Below are positions 20,184-28,686 of a stretch of 64,000 nt of DNA, one piece after another. The translations under genes and the position numbers were made by a program. Numbering within the stretch: the first letter of the stretch is position 1; every line of letters begins with the position of its first letter. The notes beneath the pieces were generated by a model, which saw only the letters and a program-made list of their open reading frames with translations, searched no databases and was not told the DNA's origin. Location: NCBI RefSeq assembly GCF_018966525.1, contig NZ_CP076607.1, positions 682,001 to 746,000 on the forward strand. The letters are read 5' to 3'. The stretch comes from Paenibacillus sophorae. Lineage in GTDB: Bacteria; Bacillota; Bacilli; Paenibacillales; Paenibacillaceae.

Positions 20184-21470
20184 ATGCAGCAGCCGCTCAC
20201 TGAAGAAAAAGTATTTAAAGACCCGGTTCATAACTATATTCATGTACAGGATACAGTTATTTGGCGCCTGATTAATACGAAGGAATTTCAACGTCTGCGC
20301 CGCATCCGCCAGCTTGGGACGACCTACCTGACCTTCCATGGAGCCGAGCACAGCCGGTTCTCACATTCGCTTGGGGTATATGAAATTACGCGGCGCATTA
20401 TCTCCCAATTTGAACGCAGCGGGTATAAAGACTGGTTCCCCGAAGAAAGGCTGGTTGCGCTGTGCGCGGCGCTTTTGCATGATTTGGGACACGGCCCTTT
20501 CTCCCATTCTATAGAAGAAGCTTTTCAAATGAATCATGAAGACTGGACCTGCCGCATTATATTGGAGAATACCGGAATTACTGAGATTTTGAAGGAAGTG
20601 GAGAAAGATTTTCCGCAAAAAGTAGCTTCGGTCATCCGCAAAAAGTATGAGCATGACATTGTTGTCAATTTGGTGTCGAGTCCGCTTGATGCCGACCGGA
20701 TGGATTATCTGCTGCGCGACGCTTATTACACAGGGGTTAACTACGGCACGATCGACATCGACCGTATTTTGCGAGTGCTTCGCCCTTATCACGGACGGGT
20801 AGTTGTGAAGGAATCGGGGATGCATGCGATTGAAGATTATTTAATGTCGCGGTACCAAATGTATTGGCAGGTCTATTTTCATCCGGTAACGCGCAGCTCG
20901 GAAATTATTTTGCGCCAGGTATTCCGCCGGGCCAAGCAGCTGTTCCACGAGGGCTACTCCTTCCGGTTTATGGTTGAACCGCTGACTGATTTATTTCGCG
21001 GCGAGGTGAGTGTGCAGCAGTATTTGCAGCTGGATGAAGCACTCGTGCAGGCAACGTTTATGCAGTGGACCTCGGAACAGGACGAACTGCTGAGCGACTT
21101 GTGCAGCCGCTTCATTCATCGTAAACTGTATAAATATGTAGCAATGGAAAGTCTCGACATGGAGACAATTGATGACATTCGCCGCAGTTTCGCCTCGGCT
21201 GGACTGAACCCGGAATACGACCTGGAAGTTGATTTTCCGACAGATTTGCCCTACGATGTATTTCGTCCGGAAGAGGGCTTTCACGGCAAGCAGATTCTCC
21301 TGCTCGATCGTCAGGAAAGACTTCGCGAAATCTCCGAGGTGTCGGACATCGTCCGCTCTATAAGCGGGATTCACCGCGGCCGTTACCATCTCTATTATCC
21401 GCAGGATAAGCTGGAAAAAGCGCTGACACTGCTGCCGGAATCCATTAAGGAATTATTTGATTTACGCTAA
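20184..21470 (+). CDS. HD superfamily phosphohydrolase (YwfO/SAMHD1-like)
   Basis: The 428-residue protein belongs to the HD hydrolase family that includes YwfO and the dNTP triphosphohydrolases. Metal-binding residues are visible in HSRFSHSLGVYE, LLHDLGHGPFSHS and LDADRMDYLLRDAYYTG. Family members hydrolyse dNTPs or related nucleotides; the substrate here is not determined. I chose ATG 20184 because AAAGGAG is upstream; the reading frame to 20115 lacks one. In B. subtilis ywfO lies elsewhere on the chromosome, so its place next to abrB, sharing a regulatory region with Spo0A boxes, is a local difference. Confidence 0.88.
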   Translation: MQQPLTEEKVFKDPVHNYIHVQDTVIWRLINTKEFQRLRRIRQLGTTYLTFHGAEHSRFSHSLGVYEITRRIISQFERSGYKDWFPEERLVALCAALLHDLGHGPFSHSIEEAFQMNHEDWTCRIILENTGITEILKEVEKDFPQKVASVIRKKYEHDIVVNLVSSPLDADRMDYLLRDAYYTGVNYGTIDIDRILRVLRPYHGRVVVKESGMHAIEDYLMSRYQMYWQVYFHPVTRSSEIILRQVFRRAKQLFHEGYSFRFMVEPLTDLFRGEVSVQQYLQLDEALVQATFMQWTSEQDELLSDLCSRFIHRKLYKYVAMESLDMETIDDIRRSFASAGLNPEYDLEVDFPTDLPYDVFRPEEGFHGKQILLLDRQERLREISEVSDIVRSISGIHRGRYHLYYPQDKLEKALTLLPESIKELFDLR

Positions 21471-21511
21471 GAAATATACGCCAAAAACCGCAAAAAAAGG
21501 AGGAAGCGGAT

Positions 21512-22282
21512 ATGCAGCTTTTCGACACTCATACCCATTTGGATGCGCTACAATTCGACGGCGACCGCGAAGAGACAATCGCCCGTGCCGTAGAGGCGGG
21601 AGTCTCCAAAATGGTCAATGTTGGCTTTAACCGGGAAACGATTCCGTCCACAATGAAGCTCGCCGAATCCTATGATTTTATTTATGCGGCGGTAGGCTGG
21701 CATCCGACGGATGCGATTGATATGAAAGACGGAGACCTCGATTGGATTGCTTCGCTGTGCAGCCATGAAAAGGTTGTCGCCATAGGAGAAATAGGACTCG
21801 ATTATTACTGGGATACTTCGCCCAAGGAGGTCCAGCATACCGTGTTCCGGCGTCAGATTGGCCTCGCGAGAGAGCTGAATATGCCGATTGTCATTCATAA
21901 CCGGGATGCTCACGAGGATGTTGTCCGCATTCTCCGGGAAGAAAAGGCAGCGGAAATCGGCGGGATCATGCACTCCTTCTCGGGCAGCTGGGAGACAGCC
22001 AAAATGTGCCTGGATCTCGGCTTTCACCTTTCCTTTGGCGGACCGATTACGTTCAAGAACGCCCGGGTGCCGAAAGAGGTTCTGGCTCAGGTTCCGCTGG
22101 ACCGTCTGCTGATCGAAACGGACTCCCCTTACCTGACGCCCCACCCCTACCGGGGCAAGCGAAATGAGAGTGCTCATGTTAGATTGGTGGCAGAAGCTGC
22201 AGCTGAAATTAAGGGCGTTGAAGTGGAAAAATTGGCTGAAATTACGTACGCGAACGCACTGGTACTATTTGGCATTAACTGA
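21512..22282 (+). CDS. tatD: TatD family metal-dependent hydrolase
   Basis: The 256-residue TIM-barrel protein (YabD in B. subtilis) is a metal-dependent DNase of the TatD family. The metal ligands are recognisable in FDTHTHLD at the N-terminus, GEIGLDYYW, PIVIHNRDAHED, MHSFSG and LIETDSPYLTP. AAAGGAGG precedes the ATG. In B. subtilis metS precedes it; metS is missing here. It is followed by a weak terminator and the riboswitch region. Confidence 0.94.
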   Translation: MQLFDTHTHLDALQFDGDREETIARAVEAGVSKMVNVGFNRETIPSTMKLAESYDFIYAAVGWHPTDAIDMKDGDLDWIASLCSHEKVVAIGEIGLDYYWDTSPKEVQHTVFRRQIGLARELNMPIVIHNRDAHEDVVRILREEKAAEIGGIMHSFSGSWETAKMCLDLGFHLSFGGPITFKNARVPKEVLAQVPLDRLLIETDSPYLTPHPYRGKRNESAHVRLVAEAAAEIKGVEVEKLAEITYANALVLFGIN

Positions 22283-22341
22283 AAACGGGAGAAAACTAGC
22301 CAAAAAAGTGAGGATGAGCGAAGGATTAAAGTTTTTTAACG

Positions 22342-22382
22342 AAAAAACGGTTGTTTATTACAATAATTTAACCAATTTTTTG
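22342..22382 (+). terminator. Probable terminator after tatD
   Basis: AAAAAACGGTT pairs with AACC(AA)TTTTTT across an AT-rich loop. The stem is short in GC and interrupted, so confidence is modest. Confidence 0.45.
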
Positions 22383-22404
22383 CGTAAATCTGGTTGATTG
22401 ACGC

Positions 22405-22434
22405 TTTACAACATGCATCGAAACAGGATATCAT
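22405..22434 (+). promoter_or_regulatory. Promoter upstream of the c-di-AMP riboswitch
   Basis: TTTACA (22405-22410), 18 bp, TATCAT (22429-22434). Transcription would start near 22441, about 40 bases before the riboswitch core. Confidence 0.6.
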
Positions 22435-22477
22435 CTTTTCAGTGCAGTGAGCTGTTGTTACAGTGACAGCCACTGAT

Positions 22478-22725
22478 CATAAATCGTCTCGCTGAGTCTC
22501 CGTATGGAGAACGGGGGAACCGATATCGCCTTGCCGAATGCCTCTTAGGCCGTACATTGGACACAAGAAGTTGGCGTCGCAGGCTGTATTTGATTTCTTC
22601 ACGTGGTCTTTGGGGTGAATTTGAAGGCAGCCGCCATGAGCGGTTGACCTGAGATAGGGCGTCTCTCTTTCGTCCAAACCCGACAGCTAACCCCGTAAGC
22701 GCAAGTAAGAGAGGAAACCTCGTGC
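22478..22725 (+). promoter_or_regulatory. ydaO/yuaA-class cyclic-di-AMP riboswitch
   Basis: The three diagnostic conserved blocks are present in order: GGGGGAACC at 22513-22521, GGGGTGAATTT at 22612-22622, and CCGACAGCTAACCCCGTAAG within 22679-22699, followed by a closing GAGAGGAAACC. This class turns gene expression off when c-di-AMP is high and is known to precede cell-wall hydrolase and osmolyte genes. About 90 bases separate the first two blocks, much more than in the B. subtilis ydaO element as I remember it, so the variable arm is enlarged. A terminator (22761-22789) follows as expression platform. The exact ends are approximate. Confidence 0.88.
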
Positions 22726-22760
22726 GTTGGCCGTTTATTCGGACATTTCCGGAAGCCACG

Positions 22761-22789
22761 AAAGAGTCCTCTAATCAAGACTCTTTTTT
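22761..22789 (+). terminator. Riboswitch expression-platform terminator
   Basis: AAAGAGTC pairs with GACTCTTT and runs into further T residues, between the riboswitch core and the 3D-domain gene. Confidence 0.8.
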
Positions 22790-22995
22790 AGGCTTCTTTT
22801 TGTTTGGAATAAACGAGCTCTGCCTGTGAACTGTTATATAACAGGCGGATGCATGCCATGTCGGGCAGGCGATTTATGAGCAGGATGCGAACATACTTGA
22901 ATCGTATCGCGTTCTGTTACAATCTCTATTAGCTTCGCCTTGGTACAGTATTGCGATTTACAATTCAGGCGGACTATGTAAGGAGGATGTAGAAG

Positions 22996-24120
22996 ATGGG
23001 CGTATTCCAACCAGAAGTATCCCATGATTCGCAATCATCCAGCAGGTCTAATGCATTTAGGTTATGGTGGGAGCAAGTGAATATACGCGAATGGTCTTTG
23101 CGCGTGTGGTCACTGGCGGGCGTGATCGGGATAGCAATCGCGCTGCTTATTATGCTGTATATACGCTCTCAAAGCAGCAAACAAATCATTTTAGAGATAG
23201 ACGGGAAGGTTCACACTCTGGAGACGCGTGAAGCGCTTCTGGGTGAAGTCCTGGCCCAACAACCGATCCCGCTCAAACCGTATGACAAAATTTCGGCGGG
23301 CCTTAGCGACGAAATCGAAGACGGCGACCGGATTGTCATTGACCGGGCACAGGAGTTAATTCTGACCGAAGGCGGAAAGACAAAGACACTGTATACGACC
23401 GAAGATACAATCGGTCAGGCGATTAGCAGCCTGGGCATCACGCTGGGTGCTCACGACAAGGTATTTCCTTCGCTAGACACCGCAATTGCCGCCAGAACGG
23501 AAGTCAAGGTTATCCGCATCAACAAGCAGGTTGTGAAGCGGACGAAAAACTTGCCTTTCCGGGTGATCAAGACGGCGGACCCCTCCCTCACCACAGGGAA
23601 AGTACGAGTAGCGCAAGCCGGCAAGCCGGGTGTTATAATCCAGCATATTGAGAAAACTTATCAGGACGGTAAGCTGGTCTCAATGCGCATGGTTGGCAAA
23701 GAAGTACAGACGGTGACCAAGGATAAGGTAATCGCCGTAGGTACGAAAGCCGCTCCCAAACCCGCAGCCGCGAAAACTTCTTCCTCCAGCCAAGCCGACG
23801 TATACTTCGAATACAAAAAAATGATCAAGAACGTTTCGATGACCGCATATTCTTCAGAAGAACCGGGGATTGGCACGCGTACAGCTTCCGGAACACGCGT
23901 AACAGAAGGCCGGACCATAGCAGTGGATCCTCGTGTGATTCCAATCGGTTGGTGGGTATATATCGAGGGACTGGGATTCCGTCGTGCAGAGGATACCGGA
24001 GGCGCTATAAGAGGCAATAAGATTGACGTTTATTATGATTCATTGAGCCATGCGCGCAGTTTCGGCCGCAAATCGCGTGCCGTTTACGTCATCGGTCCGG
24101 TTAAACCGGAGCTGGATTAA
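22996..24120 (+). CDS. yabE: G5 and 3D domain cell-wall protein (YabE/Rpf-like)
   Basis: The 374-residue protein has an N-terminal cytoplasmic stretch, one membrane segment (about residues 40-58), two DUF348 repeats (about 65-170), a G5 domain (about 170-250), an Ala/Ser linker and a C-terminal 3D domain with its conserved aspartates in AVDPRVIPIG, AEDTGG and KIDVYYDS. 3D-domain proteins resemble resuscitation-promoting factors and lytic transglycosylases that remodel peptidoglycan. It is therefore likely a membrane-anchored wall hydrolase facing outward. Start: ATG after TAAGGAGG. It is preceded by the c-di-AMP riboswitch, linking expression to the second messenger that tracks wall and osmotic state. 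Confidence 0.92.
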   Translation: MGVFQPEVSHDSQSSSRSNAFRLWWEQVNIREWSLRVWSLAGVIGIAIALLIMLYIRSQSSKQIILEIDGKVHTLETREALLGEVLAQQPIPLKPYDKISAGLSDEIEDGDRIVIDRAQELILTEGGKTKTLYTTEDTIGQAISSLGITLGAHDKVFPSLDTAIAARTEVKVIRINKQVVKRTKNLPFRVIKTADPSLTTGKVRVAQAGKPGVIIQHIEKTYQDGKLVSMRMVGKEVQTVTKDKVIAVGTKAAPKPAAAKTSSSSQADVYFEYKKMIKNVSMTAYSSEEPGIGTRTASGTRVTEGRTIAVDPRVIPIGWWVYIEGLGFRRAEDTGGAIRGNKIDVYYDSLSHARSFGRKSRAVYVIGPVKPELD

Positions 24121-24196
24121 TAACCGTATTTATTTTGCAAATTCAGCGGCAATACGCTATATTGATGTAAGCTCATCACTTATATAGTTCTCAGCC

Positions 24197-24236
24197 AAAA
24201 AGAAGGGGAGCGAATCCTCTTCTTTTTGCTTTATTT
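24197..24236 (+). terminator. Terminator of the yabE-like gene
   Basis: A 13-bp stem (24197-24209 with 24215-24227, one G-U pair) around a GCGAA loop leads into T-rich sequence. Confidence 0.8.
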
Positions 24237-24283
24237 TTGGGGTAAAGGCGGCCCTGCGGCCGCTGTGGGAGGAACGCTAAACA

Positions 24284-24835
24284 ATGATTAAAGAATTGAT
24301 TGTCGTGGAAGGCAAAAGCGATACCGCCGCTGTCAAAAGAGCGGTTGATGCCGACACGATTGAAACCGGCGGTTCGGCGGTGGATAGACGGGTAATCGCC
24401 AAGATCGCTCTTGCGGTTGAGCGGCGGGGCGTCATTATCCTGACCGATCCGGATCATGCGGGAGAGAGGATACGCAAGATTGTCTCGTCGAAGGTGCCGG
24501 GATGCAAGCACGCCTTCATTCCGGAGGAGGACGCAACATTAAAGGGAGATATCGGTGTCGAGAACGCCTCACCGGAAGCGATCCGCTATGCGCTGGAGAA
24601 TGTGCATACATCCTTCGAGGGAGCGCCGATTCTGATTGGGATGGAAGACCTCATGGCTGCAGGTATGATTGTGCATCCCAAAGCCGCACAGCGGAGAATG
24701 GCGCTTGGCAATATACTTGGCATCGGTTACTGTAACGGCAAGCAGCTGTACAAGCGCTTGTCTATGTTCGGCATTACGCCTGAAGAGTTTGCAAATGCGG
24801 TTGCGCAAATTGAGCAGGGAGGTCTATCCTCATGA
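24284..24835 (+). CDS. rnmV: Ribonuclease M5
   Basis: RNase M5 matures the 5S rRNA ends in Bacillota. The 183-residue protein is a Toprim-domain nuclease: E9 in IVVEGKSDT and the DPDHAGERIR aspartates form the acidic site, with the DxD-like pair typical of the fold. A conserved C-terminal helical part follows. GGGAGGAAC precedes the ATG. Its stop overlaps the ksgA start by four bases, so the two rRNA-processing genes are coupled, as in B. subtilis. Confidence 0.94.
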   Translation: MIKELIVVEGKSDTAAVKRAVDADTIETGGSAVDRRVIAKIALAVERRGVIILTDPDHAGERIRKIVSSKVPGCKHAFIPEEDATLKGDIGVENASPEAIRYALENVHTSFEGAPILIGMEDLMAAGMIVHPKAAQRRMALGNILGIGYCNGKQLYKRLSMFGITPEEFANAVAQIEQGGLSS

Positions 24836-25716
24836 GCGGAAGGGAAGAAATTTCGTCCCCGAGACGTACCAAGGAGATTATTGCGGCTCACGGATTTTCG
24901 TTCAAGAAAAGCTTGGGCCAGAACTTTTTGATCGACCAAAATATCTTAAACAAAATTGTAGACGCCGCCGGTCTGGATAAGGATACTGGTGCTCTTGAGA
25001 TCGGTCCCGGCATCGGCGCGCTTACTGAACGTCTGGCGCAGGCGGCTGGGGCTGTTACGGCCGTAGAGATCGACCAGCGGCTGATTCCGATTCTGCAGGA
25101 GGTGCTGTCTCCGTATCCGCATGTCAAGATACGGCATGCCGATGTGTTAAATGTGGACCTGCATGAACTGTTCGGCGAGGATTTCGCGGAAGTGGCCAAG
25201 GTCAGCGTAGTCGCTAATTTGCCTTATTATGTGACGACTCCGATTCTGATGAAACTGCTGGAGGAAAAGCTGCCGCTAGCGAACATTGTCGTGATGATTC
25301 AAAAAGAGGTCGCCGAGCGGATGGCGGCGTCGCCGGGAGGCAAGGAATACGGCAGCCTGAGCATTGCCGTGCAGTATTTCAGCGAGCCGGAGCTGATCTG
25401 CACGGTGCCGCACACCGTATTTATCCCCCAGCCGAATGTGGAGTCGGCCGTGATCCGGCTGAAGGTCAGAGAGCGCCCGCCCGTCGAGGTGAAGGATGAG
25501 CAGCATTTTTTTGAAGTGGTGCGTGCCTCCTTTACACAGCGGCGTAAAACCATATCCAATAATTTGAAAGCCCGCTTCTTTCCTGGTGAGGGAAGGGAAC
25601 GGCTGGAGGCGCTGCTCAGTGAGGCAGGAATTCAGCCTTCGCGCCGCGGCGAGACGCTGAGTCTGGCAGAGTATGCCCGTCTAAGCGACGTGCTGCTTGC
25701 GGCAGGCATTTCATAG
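24832..25716 (+). CDS. rsmA: 16S rRNA dimethyladenosine transferase KsgA
   Basis: KsgA dimethylates A1518 and A1519 near the 3-prime end of 16S rRNA. The 294-residue protein has the family N-terminus KSLGQNFLIDQNILNKIV, the SAM motif LEIGPGIGALTERLA, and the catalytic NLPYYVTTPI. Start ATG overlaps rnmV. The C-terminal domain with FTQRRKTISNNLK is complete. Confidence 0.97.
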   Translation: MSGREEISSPRRTKEIIAAHGFSFKKSLGQNFLIDQNILNKIVDAAGLDKDTGALEIGPGIGALTERLAQAAGAVTAVEIDQRLIPILQEVLSPYPHVKIRHADVLNVDLHELFGEDFAEVAKVSVVANLPYYVTTPILMKLLEEKLPLANIVVMIQKEVAERMAASPGGKEYGSLSIAVQYFSEPELICTVPHTVFIPQPNVESAVIRLKVRERPPVEVKDEQHFFEVVRASFTQRRKTISNNLKARFFPGEGRERLEALLSEAGIQPSRRGETLSLAEYARLSDVLLAAGIS

Positions 25717-25738
25717 AACTTAAGCGGGCAAAAGATGA

Positions 25739-25766
25739 ACCATCCGTGACCTTAGCCCATACGATG
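25739..25766 (+). promoter_or_regulatory. Candidate sigma-K promoter of yabG
   Basis: ACC (25739-25741), 16 bp, CATACGATG (25758-25766) fits the sigma-K pattern AC-N15/16-CATANNNT; yabG is sigma-K dependent in B. subtilis. The -10 sits inside a CCCAT/ATGGG dyad. Confidence 0.5.
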
Positions 25767-25785
25767 GGTTAGAGGTGATGTTCTG

Positions 25786-26685
25786 ATGAATTTGGGAGAC
25801 TTGGTCGTTCGAAAATCTTATGGTGGTGATGTGACTTTTCGGGTGGAGCATATAGTGCGAAATCAGGCCATCATCAAAGGAACCGAATTTCGGCTGCTCG
25901 CGGACTCTCCGCTGGACGATCTGGTTCAGGTGCCTGCCGAGGCTATGACGGAACGGGGACAACGCGCACGGATCAAAGCGGCTGAATCGCTTACGGAGCT
26001 GAGGAAAGACCGGCAGGAGCAGAATAGGCTTGGCGCCTTGAGTCCGGCAGGGATTTGGGAGCAGGCGCCGAAGGAAGCTTCTTACTTTGAGCTGCCCGGT
26101 AAAGTGCTGCATCTTGACGGTGACCCGGCTTATTTGAATAAAAGCCTCAGCCTGTATGAGCAGCTGCTCATTCCGGCCGAAGGTCATCATGTGCGGGAAG
26201 CGGAGATGGCCTCCGTGCTGTACCGGCTGCTGCCCAGTGTCCGTCCCAATATTGTGGTGCTTACTGGTCATGACGGTGTGCTTAAGTCGCTGCCATCTTA
26301 CGATCTGCACAGCTTAAGCAGTTATAAGAATTCGCAAAACTTCGTTGCCGCTATTCGGGTAGCCAGGGATTACGAACGCCACTATGACGCGCTGACGATT
26401 ATCGCCGGCGCATGCCAGTCGCATTTTGAAGCGCTGCTTGGGGCCGGCGCGAATTTTGCCAGTTCTCCAGGACGCATTCTGATTCATGCTCTGGACCCGG
26501 TGTATATCGCGGCAAAGGCCGCTCTTACTTCCATAAGGGAAACGATCAACTTAAGCGACGTGCTGAACCATACAATCAGCGGCAGCCAAGGACTGGGCGG
26601 GATTGAAACCCGAGGGAGCTTGCGGATCGGCATGCCGCGGCTGCAGGATTTATCTACGCTGAAAGTAACGCCTTCCGCCATATAA
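25786..26685 (+). CDS. yabG: Sporulation-specific protease YabG
   Basis: YabG is a mother-cell cysteine protease that cleaves spore coat proteins and allows their cross-linking. The 299-residue product begins with an SH3-like segment (MNLGDLVVRKSYGGDVTFRV) and shows the peptidase family stretches VLTGHDGVL, YKNSQNFVAAI, and IIAGACQSHFEALLGAGANF containing the likely catalytic histidine and cysteine. Start ATG follows TTAGAGGTGATG. It sits in the conserved ksgA-yabG-veg order and has a candidate sigma-K promoter. Confidence 0.95.
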   Translation: MNLGDLVVRKSYGGDVTFRVEHIVRNQAIIKGTEFRLLADSPLDDLVQVPAEAMTERGQRARIKAAESLTELRKDRQEQNRLGALSPAGIWEQAPKEASYFELPGKVLHLDGDPAYLNKSLSLYEQLLIPAEGHHVREAEMASVLYRLLPSVRPNIVVLTGHDGVLKSLPSYDLHSLSSYKNSQNFVAAIRVARDYERHYDALTIIAGACQSHFEALLGAGANFASSPGRILIHALDPVYIAAKAALTSIRETINLSDVLNHTISGSQGLGGIETRGSLRIGMPRLQDLSTLKVTPSAI

Positions 26686-26737
26686 AAGGCCCGGAGCCTG
26701 AGACCTTTTGCTTGTCCATTCGCCCCTAAAAATATCG

Positions 26738-26767
26738 TTGACAAACATAACTGGCATCTACTATAAT
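26738..26767 (+). promoter_or_regulatory. Sigma-A promoter of veg
   Basis: A consensus TTGACA (26738-26743), 18 bp, and TATAAT (26762-26767). veg is known as a very strong vegetative promoter in B. subtilis. Confidence 0.85.
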
Positions 26768-26836
26768 AATTTGTTTGATTTGACATATTGTATTAAAGAG
26801 GTTATAATGGACAAGGAAAGAGGTGGTCTTCAGGCA

Positions 26837-27112
26837 ATGGCTAATAACGCGCTGTTGGAAATTAAACGCAGTCTCGAAGCTCATGTCGGTTCTAAGATTA
26901 CGTTACGAGCAAACGGTGGTCGACGCAAGACAGTCGAGCGCACCGGTGTCCTGGAAGAAACGTACCCTTCTGTATTTATTGTCAAACTGGATCAGGAGCA
27001 GCAGTCATTCAAGCGCGTCTCCTACAGCTATGCCGATATTCTTACCGAGTCCGTGGAGATTACGGTATGTGAGGATGATGTGCGAATGCCGCTCATGCAT
27101 GCCAAAGCGTAA
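26837..27112 (+). CDS. veg: Veg protein
   Basis: Veg is a small, abundant protein that promotes biofilm formation in B. subtilis by antagonising SinR. The 91-residue product retains the family core GGRRKTVERTGVLEETYPSV and RVSYSYADILTESVEI. I chose ATG 26837 to match the family N-terminus; an in-frame ATG at 26807 with its own AAAGAGG would add ten residues and cannot be excluded. A consensus promoter precedes it and a clear terminator follows, so it is monocistronic. Confidence 0.92.
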   Translation: MANNALLEIKRSLEAHVGSKITLRANGGRRKTVERTGVLEETYPSVFIVKLDQEQQSFKRVSYSYADILTESVEITVCEDDVRMPLMHAKA

Positions 27113-27124
27113 CTCTTTATTCAT

Positions 27125-27159
27125 AAACAGCCTTTCCTCGTTTAGGGAAGGCTGTTTTT
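27125..27159 (+). terminator. Terminator of veg
   Basis: AAACAGCCTTTCC pairs with GGGAAGGCTGTTT (13 bp, one G-U) and continues into T residues, twelve bases after the stop codon. Confidence 0.92.
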
Positions 27160-27204
27160 GTTTTATAAAACGGAGAGCGCCTTCTCAGGTGAAAGAGCAG
27201 AAAG

Positions 27205-27235
27205 CGTATGTTCAGGGGAGAGGCAATCCATACTA
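27205..27235 (+). promoter_or_regulatory. Candidate sigma-G promoter of the SASP gene
   Basis: CATACTA (27229-27235), an exact forespore sigma-G -10, follows CGTATG (27205-27210) by 18 bp, placed 45 bases before the SASP start codon. Confidence 0.6.
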
Positions 27236-27279
27236 AGAGGGCATTAACTCATCATTATAACCCACAAGGAGGATGCCGC

Positions 27280-27456
27280 ATGAGCCGCAGAAGACGTAGC
27301 ATGATGTCCGAAGAGCTGAAGGCTGAGCTGGCAAAAGAGCTCGGCTTCTATGACACCGTGGAGCGCGAGGGCTGGGGAGGAATCCGGGCGAAGGATGCCG
27401 GGAACATGGTGAAAAGAGCGATTCAGCTTGCCGAGCAGGCTGCACGCAAATCTTAG
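27280..27456 (+). CDS. sspF: Small acid-soluble spore protein SspF-like (alpha/beta family)
   Basis: The 58-residue product MSRRRRSMMSEELKAELAKE... matches SspF, a minor member of the DNA-binding spore proteins; ELGFYDTVEREGWGGIRAKD and AGNMVKRAIQLAEQ are family hallmarks. I chose ATG 27280, with AAGGAGG eight bases upstream; a longer frame upstream has no support. The forespore-type promoter and the veg-sspF-ispE order agree with this call. Confidence 0.93.
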   Translation: MSRRRRSMMSEELKAELAKELGFYDTVEREGWGGIRAKDAGNMVKRAIQLAEQAARKS

Positions 27457-27525
27457 GCAAGAAATAGCCGAAAAGTGGCAAGGAAGGCGGGGGCGTCCCG
27501 AGCAGGGCGTCCCTGTTTTGCCTTA

Positions 27526-27629
27526 AAATATAAGGACATCTATAAGTTTTACACTTATAGATGTCCTTATATTTCTACGAGAAACGGATGCCCTCCTCCT
27601 ACGGGGACGGCGCAGCCGTTTCTTCTTGA
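27526..27629 (+). repeat. Dispersed two-stem repeat, copy A
   Basis: The first stem is a perfect 21-bp inverted repeat (27526-27546 with 27554-27574) with ends AAATATAAG and CTTATATTT. A CTACGA linker and a second stem GAAACGG (27581-27587) with CCGTTTC (27616-27622) follow, then TTCTTGA. It lies between sspF and the ispE promoter. Shares ends, linker and second stem with copies at 32.6, 34.1, 46.3 and 55.1 kb. Confidence 0.9.
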
Positions 27630-27663
27630 TTATAGCGCTTTCTTCAAAGAGATTAACTCGGAA

Positions 27664-27692
27664 TGGACTTCGTAACAAGATTTTCATATAAT
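27664..27692 (+). promoter_or_regulatory. Promoter of ispE
   Basis: TGGACT (27664-27669), 17 bp, TATAAT (27687-27692), about 45 bases before the ispE start. Confidence 0.65.
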
Positions 27693-27736
27693 ATGTTAAG
27701 TTATTTTAGGGGAAAAATGAGAGTAGGGTGAACGCC

Positions 27737-28591
27737 TTGAAAATGTATGAGAAAGCGCCGGCCAAAATCAATCTGATGCTGGATGTGCTGCACAAGCGGC
27801 CGGATGGATTTCACGAGGTGGAAATGATTATGACTATGGTGGACCTTGCGGATCGGCTCGAGATGTCCGAGCTGCGGCGGGATACCATTATTATATCAAG
27901 CCAGGCGGGTTATATTCCGCTGGACGAGAAGAACCTGGCCTTTCAGGCGGCGAAGCTGTTGAAAGAGCGTTATGGGGTGAAGCAGGGCGTACATATTCAT
28001 CTGGACAAAAAAATACCGGTGGCCGCCGGATTGGCTGGCGGGAGCAGCGACGCCGCGGCTGCGCTGCGCGGTCTGAACCGGCTCTGGCAGCTCGGCTTGT
28101 CAAGCGAAGAGCTCCAGGAGCTTGGCGCCGAGCTTGGCTCGGACGTGCCCTTCTGCGTCACCGGAGGAACTGCCCTGGCAACGGGCAGGGGTGAGAAGCT
28201 TACGCCTATCGCAAGCATGCCCCAGTGCTGGGTAGTGCTGGCGAAGCCGCCGATTAATGTATCGACGGCAGAGGTCTACGGCAAGCTCCGGGCGGACCGC
28301 ATTGCCGTTCATCCTTCCGCACGGCTTATGCAGGAGGCGGTTGAGGCCGGGGATTTCCAGGCGGTGTGCGGCCGGCTCGGCAACGTGCTGGAAGAGGTAA
28401 CCTTGAAGCTGCATCCTGAGGTGCAGCAGCTCAAAGAAGCGATGATCCGGCTCGGCGCCGACGGCGTGCTGATGTCCGGCAGCGGCCCGACCGTATTCGG
28501 GCTTGTGTCCAAGCAGTCCAAGGTGGCTAGAATTTATAACGGGCTGCGCGGATTTTGCAAGGAAGTCTATGCCGTCCGTTCGCTGACTTGA
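27737..28591 (+). CDS. ispE: 4-diphosphocytidyl-2-C-methyl-D-erythritol kinase
   Basis: IspE phosphorylates CDP-methylerythritol in the non-mevalonate isoprenoid pathway. The protein has the GHMP kinase ATP loop PVAAGLAGGSSDAAAALRG and the C-terminal MSGSGPTVFGL. Among three in-frame starts (GTG 27728, TTG 27737, ATG 27743) I prefer TTG 27737 (284 residues) because AGGGTG ends six bases upstream; the ATG is also plausible. Followed by purR as in B. subtilis. Confidence 0.94.
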   Translation: MKMYEKAPAKINLMLDVLHKRPDGFHEVEMIMTMVDLADRLEMSELRRDTIIISSQAGYIPLDEKNLAFQAAKLLKERYGVKQGVHIHLDKKIPVAAGLAGGSSDAAAALRGLNRLWQLGLSSEELQELGAELGSDVPFCVTGGTALATGRGEKLTPIASMPQCWVVLAKPPINVSTAEVYGKLRADRIAVHPSARLMQEAVEAGDFQAVCGRLGNVLEEVTLKLHPEVQQLKEAMIRLGADGVLMSGSGPTVFGLVSKQSKVARIYNGLRGFCKEVYAVRSLT

Positions 28592-28627
28592 CGGGGCTGG
28601 AACTAATTATAACCGCTTCCCTTGTGT

Positions 28628-28671
28628 AAACCCGTACAAAAGTGATATATTTCTCTATAATATTCGGTTTT
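28628..28671 (+). promoter_or_regulatory. purR promoter with a candidate PurBox pair
   Basis: TATAAT (28656-28661) with a weak GTACAA -35 16 bp upstream. The segment 28659-28671, read on the minus strand (AAAACCGAATATT), matches the PurBox consensus at 12 of 13 positions; AAACCCGTACAAA at 28628-28640 matches at about 10 of 13 in the opposite orientation. PurR autoregulation is known in B. subtilis. Confidence 0.5.
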
Positions 28672-28686
28672 GACGAGGAGCCTCCC

